DNA of 6,073 nucleotides from Calditrichia bacterium (GTDB lineage Bacteria > Calditrichota > Calditrichia > RBG-13-44-9), in assembly GCA_026991005.1 (NCBI GenBank), contig JALXCH010000284.1, positions 1 to 6,073 of the forward strand. The letters run 5' to 3'. The notes below the pieces were generated by a model, which did not search any database, was not told where the DNA came from, and saw only the letters and a list, made by a program, of their open reading frames with translations. The translations under genes were made by a program, and so were the position numbers. Of this stretch, positions 1-5,918 are shown in pieces (positions within the stretch are counted from its first letter, which is position 1; each line of letters opens with the position of its first letter).

Positions 1-123
1 GCACAAAGTGAAATAGGTATAGGTCACTACATTGTCATTTTAAAGAAACGAATAAAAAAAATCAACAGGTTACGGAGTCTTTGGAATCAAAAAAGCTCAA
101 TTTTGAGGAAATTTTGTTCAAGA

Positions 124-181
124 TGGGCTAAAGCCCAATTTATAGTTTGGGCCTTAAGTTCCCCGAGCTAAAAGCTCGGGG
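124..181. repeat. REP-like pair of related hairpins
   Basis: Two palindromes share the loop core GCTAAA(A)GC. The first is TGGGCTAAAGCCCA (124-137). The second is a nine-base-pair stem, CCCCGAGCT (161-169) with AGCTCGGGG (173-181), around an AAA loop. Between them TTGGGC (147-152) can also pair with GCCCAA (133-138), giving an alternative fold. Short G+C-rich palindromes of related sequence in an A+T-rich intergenic region are typical of REP-type elements. The second hairpin is followed only by CTATATTTT, a poor U tract, so it could end transcription of an unseen upstream gene but is not a classical terminator. The repeat nature is inferred from one copy. Confidence 0.5.
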
Positions 182-245
182 CTATATTTTACTTTGAATG
201 ACAATAAATAAATATTCTGTTGACATTGTATTTTCACACAGCCTC

Positions 246-303
246 TTCAGGCATGGGAAAGAAAGATATTAGCCCATGGCCTTCCAGCCATGGGAAAGGA
301 AAA
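246..303. repeat. CATGGG-based repeat cluster with hairpin
   Basis: The block TTCAGGCATGGGAAAGAAA (246-264) recurs as TCCAGCCATGGGAAAGGAAA (283-302) with few changes, making an imperfect direct repeat 37 bp apart. Between them CCCATGG (273-279) is inverted and pairs perfectly with CCATGGG (288-294) over an eight-base loop. The same inverted copy can pair with CATGGG at 252-257. Three alternating copies of one short palindrome arm in non-coding DNA resemble a REP/BIME arrangement. It belongs to a different sequence family from the hairpins at 124-181. Confidence 0.45.
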
Positions 304-355
304 TCCCACCCGACTCAAATTCGCAGAAAAAAATACCCCACCGACCATTTTTTCC

Positions 356-384
356 TTGACTTTTTCGGAGAAAAAGTGTAAACT
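356..384 (+). promoter_or_regulatory. Sigma-70-type promoter for the operon
   Basis: TTGACT (356-361, five of six to the -35 consensus) is followed after exactly 17 bp by TAAACT (379-384, four of six to the -10 consensus). Transcription would begin near 390-393, giving a 5' leader of about 120 bases before the TTG start at 515. The adjoining LacI-type operator at 393-408 would cover the start site, the usual place for steric repression, which supports both calls. It is the only promoter-like pair in the window that I find convincing. Confidence 0.6.
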
Positions 385-392
385 ATGATCGA

Positions 393-408
393 ATGTTAGC
401 GATAACAT
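393..408. promoter_or_regulatory. LacI-family-type operator, proximal copy (O1)
   Basis: ATGTTAGCGATAACAT is a 16-bp palindrome centred on CG with one mismatched pair. Its pattern, TGTTA-NCGN-TAACA, has the central CG and TG/CA ends seen in operators of LacI/GalR-family repressors. It lies directly after the -10 box, over the predicted transcription start. The same motif recurs at 467-484. The regulator itself is not in this window. Confidence 0.65.
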
Positions 409-438
409 GGAGGCCTATAATCTGATTCCGCTCTTCTC

Positions 439-456
439 AAAATAATTCATTATTTT
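439..456. other. A/T-only inverted repeat between the operators
   Basis: AAAATAA (439-445) and TTATTTT (450-456) form a perfect seven-base inverted repeat around TTCA, followed by three more T residues. It sits midway between the two operator copies. An all-A/T stem is weak as an RNA hairpin, so I read it as a flexible or bendable spacer rather than a terminator. It may have no role of its own. Confidence 0.3.
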
Positions 457-466
457 TTTGCTGTCC

Positions 467-484
467 CATGTTAACGCTAACATG
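467..484. promoter_or_regulatory. LacI-family-type operator, distal copy (O2)
   Basis: CATGTTAACGCTAACATG is an 18-bp palindrome with a single mismatched inner pair, so it is longer than the proximal copy. It shares the TGTTA-NCGN-TAACA pattern. The two centres are exactly 75 bp apart, close to seven helical turns, which suits two repressor dimers on the same DNA face, joined by a loop. It lies in the transcribed leader, about 30 bp before the first start codon, so bound repressor could also block elongating polymerase. Confidence 0.65.
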
Positions 485-514
485 ATAGGTCCACTTAGAA
501 AATAGGAGGATGCC

Positions 515-1762
515 TTGAAACGAGTGATTCTGTTCCTCACCCTTTCTTTGTTTTTAAGTTGCTCTACCCAGAAAAATGAAAACGCTGCCTACCTCTGGAA
601 ACACCTCCCTCCCACAGTGCTTAGCGAACAGGAAATCCAGCAGGAATTTGAGGCAAAATTGCAGAAAGTTCTGGATTTTCTGAAGAAGGAAAAATTGGGT
701 GGCATGCTCTTAACCCAGGTGCGAAATGTTCGCTGGCTAACGGCCGGAACGGTAAATACCCAGATTGTGCTCAATAAAGATGTGGGAGCAGCTTCTTTGC
801 TCATCTTGGCGGATGGCAAAAAATATCTGATTTGCAATGGCAGCGAAGCTCCCCGCTTAATGAATGAATCCCTTAAAAAATTCGGGTTCCAGTTAAAACA
901 ATACAACTGGTACGAAGCCAATCCCCTAAAAGACGTGCGAGGAGAACTGCTGCTGGAAATCGCCGGGGACAAAAAAGTTGGTAGCGACGTCCCGTTCCCC
1001 AACACCGTTCTGGTGGCAGACAAATTCAAACCGCTGCGTTACCAGTTAATGCCCGCGGAAATCAAGCGCTATCGCTGGCTGGGGAAACAGGTGGCGGAAG
1101 CGGTGGAATCCGTTTGTCGCCAGTTACGGCCGGGAATGGATGAATACCAGATTGAGGCCATGACCGCAGAAGAGCTGTGGTCGCGAGGTATTTTGCCCAC
1201 CGTTTTGCTTATTGGCGTGGACGATCGCATCTATCAATACCGCCATGCTTTGCCCGCCGGTGCCGTGCTCAAGAAGTACGCCATGGTGAATGTGGTGGCT
1301 GAAAAATGGGGAATGCCCATTGCTGTTACCCGCTTTGTGCATTTTGGACCTCTCCCCACAGAGCTCAAAGAAAAAATCCGGAAAACTGCGGAAGTTATGG
1401 CACATTACGAGGCGGCAACCGTGCCCGGGAAATCCTGTGCAGAAATTTTTGAGGAATGCAAGCAATGGTACGCTGACGTAGGTTTCCCCGGCGAATGGAA
1501 ATTGCACCATCAAGGTGGTGCCATCGGTTACGACGATCGGGAGTATGTCATCTATCCCGGCATCCGGGAAGTGGTTCACGAAAACCAGGCGTTTGCCTGG
1601 AATCCCACCATTACCGGCGCGAAAGTAGAGGATACCATCATTGCTCACCGCAGCGGCATCGAAGTGATTACCCACACCGGAAACTGGCCAATGATTGAAG
1701 TTACGGTAAACGGCAAAGTTTATCCGCAACCGGATATTCTGGTCAGGGAAATTCAGCAATAA
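515..1762 (+). CDS. Lipoprotein with degenerate M24 (creatinase/prolidase-like) fold
   Basis: This 415-residue protein starts at TTG. AGGAGG (504-509) lies five bases upstream, and this start gives a lipoprotein signal: K2 R3, a hydrophobic stretch and lipobox FLSC with C16. Ser at +2 favours outer-membrane sorting in diderms. Residues about 45-170 resemble the creatinase/aminopeptidase P N-terminal domain, and about 180-400 the M24 'pita-bread' domain (H244, HHQGG at 331-335, VEDT at 371-374). By my alignment to E. coli aminopeptidase P, the five metal ligands become N259, A270, G335, N363 and E372, so only the last remains. H244 matches a conserved active-site histidine that creatinase, a metal-free member of the fold, also uses. 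Normal metallopeptidase activity is therefore unlikely. It may be a metal-independent hydrolase or a binding protein. It heads the sugar operon after two operators, with a 77-bp gap to the next gene. The fold is fairly sure; the function is unknown. Confidence 0.85.
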   Translation: MKRVILFLTLSLFLSCSTQKNENAAYLWKHLPPTVLSEQEIQQEFEAKLQKVLDFLKKEKLGGMLLTQVRNVRWLTAGTVNTQIVLNKDVGAASLLILADGKKYLICNGSEAPRLMNESLKKFGFQLKQYNWYEANPLKDVRGELLLEIAGDKKVGSDVPFPNTVLVADKFKPLRYQLMPAEIKRYRWLGKQVAEAVESVCRQLRPGMDEYQIEAMTAEELWSRGILPTVLLIGVDDRIYQYRHALPAGAVLKKYAMVNVVAEKWGMPIAVTRFVHFGPLPTELKEKIRKTAEVMAHYEAATVPGKSCAEIFEECKQWYADVGFPGEWKLHHQGGAIGYDDREYVIYPGIREVVHENQAFAWNPTITGAKVEDTIIAHRSGIEVITHTGNWPMIEVTVNGKVYPQPDILVREIQQ

Positions 1763-1795
1763 CTCCACGGAATGGCAGGCTTTTCTGTGAGAATT

Positions 1796-1820
1796 CCCTG
1801 GGGTTGTTTACAGCCCGGGG
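1796..1820 (+). other. Intercistronic RNA hairpin before the mutarotase-like gene
   Basis: CCCTGGG (1796-1802) and TTG (1804-1806) can pair with CAG (1811-1813) and CCCGGGG (1814-1820), with two G-U pairs, one bulged G at 1803 and a TTTA loop. The stem has about ten pairs. No U tract follows, so it is not an intrinsic terminator. It ends eight to twelve bases before the AAAGG that serves as the next ribosome site, so it could stabilise the downstream mRNA or tune expression relative to the lipoprotein. The role is inferred. Confidence 0.35.
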
Positions 1821-1839
1821 ATAAACGAAAGGCAAAGTC

Positions 1840-2865
1840 ATGAAAATTGAGGAAACGCAGTACCAGAGTTTGGTGTGCCTCCGTCTGGAAAATGACTTCC
1901 TGCTGGCGGAATTTCTTCCGGAAATTGGCGGGAAGATGATTCGGTTGCATCATAAAATATCCGGGCGGGAGCTTTTGCTGCCTTCCCAGCTGCCCAATGG
2001 ACAATATCGCATTCCAGAGTACGGAGATCTGTACGAAAATTACGATACCAGCGGATTCGATGAATGTTTTCCCACCATCGAAGCGTGTGAAGTGGAGGAA
2101 GAAGGAGGGCAGATGTTGAGCTGGCCGGACCACGGGGAGGTGTGGGCTCAACCCTGGAGCTATCAAATTCAGAACAATGGAGTGCTTTTTTCGGTACAGG
2201 GGAGGGCACTCGACTACCGTTTATTTCGCTTTGTGACCCTGCAAGCCCAGGAGCTTTTATTTCAGTATCGGTTAGAAAATCGCTCGGGCATGGGATTTCA
2301 TTACATCTGGGCAGCGCACCCATTAATCCGGGTTTCGCCAGGGAGCCGAATTATACTGCCGGAAGAAGTCAATCAGGTGTTCATTAACTGGGCAACGCCA
2401 CCTCAACTGGGGGAGTACGGGGAACTGAGACCCTGGCCCCTCATGGATGGGAAAGATCTTTCCGTGGTGCAGGACCGCCGAAGTGGGATTGCACTGAAAT
2501 GTTTCACCAATCCCTTAAACCGTGGACAGGCGCAGATTACTTTTCCCGAATCGCAAGAAGTGCTGGCGATTGAATTTGAACCCGAAGAAAATCCCTATTT
2601 AGGCATCTGGATTACTTATGGAGGCTGGCCTGGTTATTCATCCCGCAAACACTTAACTGTGGGGCTGGAGCCTACCAGCGGACGTCCCGATTCTCTGGCC
2701 AGAGCCATGGAGCGCGGAGAATGCCGCTATTTACCGCCCGAGACAGAAACTCGCTGGGATTTGCACCTTCGGGTAGAAACGATCCGGGAAAAACATTCCA
2801 CCTTTCATCCCATGGAACAGGTTCATCACGAAAACAGAGGGGAAATGGACTCATGCATGGATTAG
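1840..2865 (+). CDS. Galactose mutarotase-like (aldose 1-epimerase family) protein
   Basis: This 341-residue protein has no signal peptide and should be cytoplasmic. It looks like a galactose-mutarotase-fold protein: a beta-rich chain with GFDECFPTI at 72-80, WPDHGEVW at 95-102, WAAHPLI at 157-163 and GLEPTSGRPD at 275-284. H98, H160 and E277 have the order and setting of the two histidines and the catalytic glutamate of GalM-type aldose 1-epimerases, which interconvert the alpha and beta anomers of free hexoses. It diverges from classical GalM, so another sugar substrate is possible. The start is ATG with a modest AAAGG (1828-1832) seven bases upstream. Its 3' end overlaps the transporter gene by 13 bp, implying translational coupling. 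Next to a transporter and galactokinase, supplying the alpha-anomer that GalK needs is the natural role; that is inferred from context. Confidence 0.8.
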   Translation: MKIEETQYQSLVCLRLENDFLLAEFLPEIGGKMIRLHHKISGRELLLPSQLPNGQYRIPEYGDLYENYDTSGFDECFPTIEACEVEEEGGQMLSWPDHGEVWAQPWSYQIQNNGVLFSVQGRALDYRLFRFVTLQAQELLFQYRLENRSGMGFHYIWAAHPLIRVSPGSRIILPEEVNQVFINWATPPQLGEYGELRPWPLMDGKDLSVVQDRRSGIALKCFTNPLNRGQAQITFPESQEVLAIEFEPEENPYLGIWITYGGWPGYSSRKHLTVGLEPTSGRPDSLARAMERGECRYLPPETETRWDLHLRVETIREKHSTFHPMEQVHHENRGEMDSCMD

Positions 2866-4514
2866 GTCTCTCGTTTGTGGATTGGCTCATTATTGCCATT
2901 TATTTCGGTTTTGTGCTGGGAATTGGATTTTATTTGCGGCGGTTTACCCGCAGCGACGAAGATTTCTTCCTGGCAGGACGCAAAAATAGCTCCTGGGTCG
3001 CAGGGCTTGCCTTCCTGTCTGCCAATCTGGGCGCGCTGGAATTGCTGGGAATGACGGGGAACTCGTTTAAATACGGCATGTACGTAGCGCATTTTTACTG
3101 GATTGGGGCAATTCCTGCCATGCTGTTTCTGGGCATTTACATGATGCCGTTTTATTACAGCAGCCGCATTAAATCCGTGCCGGGTTACCTGAAATTGCGT
3201 TTCGATGAAAAAACCCGCGTGCTCAATGCCATCGCTTTTGCCATCATGACGCTGTTGGTTTCCGGAATCAATCTCTATGCCATGGCCCTGGTGTTGCACA
3301 CCTTTCTGGGCTGGAACTGGGACATCAGCATGTGGGCATCCGCAGCCACAGTAGCTCTGTACGTTACCTTAAGCGGTTTGATGTCCGCCATTTTTACGGA
3401 AATAATTCAATTCTTCCTTATCTGGTTCGGCCTGTTTCTGGTGGCAATTCTGGGTATCATTGAAGTGGGCGGCATTCAGGAGGTGTTTCGCCGGGTACCC
3501 GAAGCCTATGCCCACCTCTGGTCCAATTCCGCCGACCCCGCCCAGAACGGTATGATGGTAAGCTGGGGTGGCATTGTTCTGGGGCTGGGGTTTGTACTCT
3601 CCTTTGGCTACTGGACCACGGATTTTCTGGTAGTTCAGCGCGCTTTTTCCGCCCGGGATTTACGTTCGGCCCGCATGGCGCCCGTCATTGCCTCGTTCTT
3701 CAAAATGGCACTGCCGTTTATTGTTGTGATTGGTGGGCTGGTGGCGCTGGTGCTGGCGCGGGATCCTTCCAGCGGTTTCTCGTTGCTGCACGATGGAAAC
3801 CGCGTGAATTACGATTCGGCACTACCCATGCTCATTGCCCGCTACTATCCCACGGGATTGGTGGGGCTAGGCATCACCGCCCTGCTGGCGGGATTTATGG
3901 CCGGGCAGGCAGGCAATATCAGCGCCTTTAACACCGTATGGACGTACGATCTCTACCAATCGGTGATTAATAAAAATGCCTCCTCCACTCATCTTTTGTG
4001 GATGGGACGGGTGGCGACCATTGCGGGAATATTGATTAGCATCATTACCGCTTACTGGGCGAAAAGTATGCCTACCATTATGGATTACATGCAGGCAATC
4101 TTCTCCTGGGTCAACGCACCGTTGTTTGCCACCATGCTCCTGGGAATGTTTGTGAAATGGATTACCCCCAGCGGCGCCTTCTGGGGATTGCTGGCCGGAA
4201 TGGGATCTTCCTTTACCATGTTTCTGGCTGTACGCTTCGAATGGATTTCCCGAAGCTCCATCACCCTTTCCCGGGTAGCCAGCGATATGGCTGCCAATTT
4301 CTGGCGTGCCTGGTGGGCATGGTTGATTTGTTTTGGGGTTACCATACTGGTGAGCCTCTTCACCAAAAAGAAACCGGAAGAAGAACTGGTGGGTCTGGTG
4401 AAGGGCCTTACAAAGGAAACCGTGGGTCAGCCCGTGCCCCTGCTTAAAAAACCGGAGTTCTGGGCGGTTCTCTCGTTCATCGTTCTCATTATTTTGAATG
4501 TCTATTTCTGGTAA
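2853..4514 (+). CDS. Sodium:solute symporter (SSS/SGLT-like) family sugar transporter
   Basis: This 553-residue inner-membrane protein has about 14 hydrophobic segments, the usual SSS number. Family marks are DEDFFLAGR (35-43, the region after the first helix), SANLG (56-60, first core helix), LSGLMSAIFTEIIQ (173-186) and FNTVWTYDLY (359-368). I chose ATG 2853 because GAGGGG (2837-2842) precedes it by ten bases and the protein then begins just before its first helix. An in-frame ATG at 2721 would add 44 polar residues overlapping the previous gene. Aligned without gaps to the sodium-site helix of human SGLT1, S392 and S393 become A350 and G351, and the sugar-contacting H83 becomes E63. Sodium coupling is thus uncertain. 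Neighbouring mutarotase and galactokinase genes point to galactose or a related hexose as cargo. Confidence 0.88.
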   Translation: MHGLGLSFVDWLIIAIYFGFVLGIGFYLRRFTRSDEDFFLAGRKNSSWVAGLAFLSANLGALELLGMTGNSFKYGMYVAHFYWIGAIPAMLFLGIYMMPFYYSSRIKSVPGYLKLRFDEKTRVLNAIAFAIMTLLVSGINLYAMALVLHTFLGWNWDISMWASAATVALYVTLSGLMSAIFTEIIQFFLIWFGLFLVAILGIIEVGGIQEVFRRVPEAYAHLWSNSADPAQNGMMVSWGGIVLGLGFVLSFGYWTTDFLVVQRAFSARDLRSARMAPVIASFFKMALPFIVVIGGLVALVLARDPSSGFSLLHDGNRVNYDSALPMLIARYYPTGLVGLGITALLAGFMAGQAGNISAFNTVWTYDLYQSVINKNASSTHLLWMGRVATIAGILISIITAYWAKSMPTIMDYMQAIFSWVNAPLFATMLLGMFVKWITPSGAFWGLLAGMGSSFTMFLAVRFEWISRSSITLSRVASDMAANFWRAWWAWLICFGVTILVSLFTKKKPEEELVGLVKGLTKETVGQPVPLLKKPEFWAVLSFIVLIILNVYFW

Positions 4515-4531
4515 AAACGGAGGTTGTTCCA

Positions 4532-4756
4532 ATGGCACCAAAGGAAGCGAAAATGAAACCCATCTGGTACTTTGTAGGATTAGTTCTTTCGTTAATGGGA
4601 GGCATCATTTTCCTGAACGGAATTTACCATTTGTTTGTAAAGCACAGTACGCAAAAAGTCCTGGCGCATCTATATCCGGACGTTTGGTGGGGCGGGTTGA
4701 TGCTACTTTTCGGGGTGTTTTTTGTACTCATTTCCCGAAAACAGGTGGTGGAATAG
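4532..4756 (+). CDS. Small two-helix membrane protein, function unknown
   Basis: This 74-residue protein has two hydrophobic helices at about 11-35 and 51-68. Lysines before the first helix (K4, K7, K9) and R69 K70 after the second suggest both ends face the cytoplasm, with a 15-residue loop (VKHSTQKVLAHLYPD) outside. CGGAGG (4518-4523) is eight bases before ATG 4532. A second in-frame ATG at 4553, with AGGAAG before it, would also keep both helices, so the exact start is not settled. The gene begins 17 bp after the transporter stop and ends one base before galK, so it is surely co-transcribed. I do not recognise the family. An accessory subunit of the transporter is plausible, since some other SSS transporters (those with DUF4212 partners) have small membrane subunits, but I see no clear similarity to those. 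Confidence 0.8.
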   Translation: MAPKEAKMKPIWYFVGLVLSLMGGIIFLNGIYHLFVKHSTQKVLAHLYPDVWWGGLMLLFGVFFVLISRKQVVE

Positions 4757-4757
4757 C

Positions 4758-5918
4758 ATGCAGAGATTACCGGAGTTAGTCCAGAAAAAATTTCGTGAGA
4801 TATTTGGGGGAGAGCCAATTTTAATCCGTTCGCCCGGACGGGTGAATTTGATTGGAGAGCATACCGATTACAACGAAGGATTTGTTCTCCCGGCGGCAAT
4901 CAATCATGCCATTTATTTTGCCGTGGCACTGCAATCGGATTCCCGCTGCCATTTCTATGCCTACGATGTGCAGGAATCGTTTGTCTGCGACACACGGTCG
5001 TTCTGGAAGAGCGAACCTTCCTGGGCGAATTATTTAATGGGCGTACTGGATGAATACCGCAAATTGGGTTACGAAATCCCCGGGGTACAGTGCGTTTTTG
5101 GTGGGGATATACCTATTGCCGCAGGTCTTTCTTCATCTGCGGCGCTGGAGGCGGGATTTGCCTTTGCCCTCAATCACCTGATGGGCTGGGACCTGGAACC
5201 GATGGAGTTGGTGAAACTGGCCCAGCGTGCAGAAAATGAGTTTGTGGGAGTTCAGTGCGGCATAATGGATCAGTTTGCCAATATCTTCGGAAGGGAGAAG
5301 AAAGTCATTCGCCTGGATTGCCGTACTCTGGAGCATGAGTATTACCCCTTCGATCGGGAAGATGTGCGCATTGTGTTGTGCGATAGTGGAGTAAGTCGGG
5401 AACTCCACGCTTCCGAGTACAACCTGCGTCGGCAGCAGTGCGAACAGGCTGTGGCGGTGCTGCAACGGAGCAATCCGCAGGTGCGCAGCTTGCGGGATGT
5501 AACCCTGGAGATGCTGATTGAGCACCGAAAGGAAATGCCTCCGGTTGTTTTCCGGCGAGCAAAGTATGTACTGGAAGAAAATGAACGGGTATTGCAGGCC
5601 TGTCGCAGGCTTAAGGAAAATAATTTTGAGGCTTTTGGAGATTTGATGTATGCCTCGCACGCCGGGCTGCGGGACGATTACCAGGTGAGCTGTGATGAAC
5701 TGGACTTGCTGGTAAATGCCACCTTCGAGATGGAGGGTGTTCTGGGAGCTCGTTTGATGGGAGCGGGTTTTGGGGGGTGTACCATTAATCTGGTGTGGCA
5801 GGATTACCTAAAAGAATTTTTACGCGAGATGGAAAGAGTGTACCACGAACAATTGATGCGGGAGCCGAAAATTTACGTCACCGGAATTGTTGCGGGGACC
5901 TCAGTGATGAATGGGTAG
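4758..5918 (+). CDS. galK: Galactokinase
   Basis: GalK phosphorylates alpha-D-galactose at C1 with ATP in the cytoplasm, the first committed step of the Leloir pathway. At 386 residues it has the usual length. The galactokinase signature GRVNLIGEHTDYNEG is at 27-41, the GHMP ATP-binding motif PIAAGLSSSAALE at 119-131, and the C-terminal glycine motif GARLMGAGFGGCT at 330-342. Residues matching the human active site are all present: R28, E34, H35, D37, G168, catalytic-base D171 in CGIMDQF, and Y221 in SEYNLRR. Sugar-binding residues thus look intact, favouring true galactokinase over other GHMP sugar kinases. ATG 4758 is preferred because it follows the previous stop by one base, has AGGTGG (4743-4748) nine bases upstream inside that gene, and gives the normal N terminus. 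An in-frame ATG at 4722 would add 12 unneeded residues. No galT or galE is adjacent. Confidence 0.96.
   Translation: MQRLPELVQKKFREIFGGEPILIRSPGRVNLIGEHTDYNEGFVLPAAINHAIYFAVALQSDSRCHFYAYDVQESFVCDTRSFWKSEPSWANYLMGVLDEYRKLGYEIPGVQCVFGGDIPIAAGLSSSAALEAGFAFALNHLMGWDLEPMELVKLAQRAENEFVGVQCGIMDQFANIFGREKKVIRLDCRTLEHEYYPFDREDVRIVLCDSGVSRELHASEYNLRRQQCEQAVAVLQRSNPQVRSLRDVTLEMLIEHRKEMPPVVFRRAKYVLEENERVLQACRRLKENNFEAFGDLMYASHAGLRDDYQVSCDELDLLVNATFEMEGVLGARLMGAGFGGCTINLVWQDYLKEFLREMERVYHEQLMREPKIYVTGIVAGTSVMNG

Larger units (their letters stand above)
1..355. other. A+T-rich intergenic region without a gene
   Basis: I find no coding region supported on either strand here. The stretch is rich in A/T runs and contains two groups of short palindromes, listed separately (124-181 and 246-303). 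A TTGACA at 220-225 has no acceptable -10 box at 16-18 bp. The nine-base inverted pair ATTGTCATT (31-39) and AATGACAAT (197-205) flanks the first palindrome group, but in such A+T-rich DNA it may be chance. No end of an upstream gene can be recognised, so the neighbour on the left is unknown. Confidence 0.7.

Noticed and set aside
161..190. Hairpin with following T residues as an intrinsic terminator
   Set aside because: The tail CTATATTTT is interrupted, and a related hairpin lies close by, so a repeat element explains it better; a terminating role cannot be excluded.
220..225. TTGACA in the upstream region as a promoter -35
   Set aside because: No acceptable -10 sequence follows at 16-18 bp.
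416..421. Perfect TATAAT between the two operators as a second promoter
   Set aside because: No -35-like hexamer lies at 16-18 bp (that place is the operator) and there is no extended -10 TG; the pair at 356-384 is better.
1..514. A novel mobile, defence or CRISPR system in the non-coding start of the window
   Set aside because: No regular repeat-spacer pattern, no transposase or integrase fragment, and no terminal repeats with target duplication are visible.
1124..1768. Long open frame on the - strand inside the lipoprotein gene
   Set aside because: It mirrors a gene with clear M24-fold motifs, has no recognisable domain, and no ribosome site supports it.
2721..2852. In-frame upstream ATG that would lengthen the transporter by 44 residues
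   Set aside because: The extra residues are polar, overlap the mutarotase-like gene in another frame and have no good SD; ATG 2853 has GAGGGG upstream and sits just before the first helix.
3867..4541. Long open frame on the - strand inside the transporter gene
   Set aside because: It is the antisense of hydrophobic helices, giving a biased composition rich in G, H, P and Q with no domain; the + strand has the SSS signatures.
4722..4757. In-frame upstream ATG that would lengthen galactokinase by 12 residues
   Set aside because: ATG 4758 has AGGTGG at nine bases, follows the previous stop by one base and gives the usual GalK N terminus.
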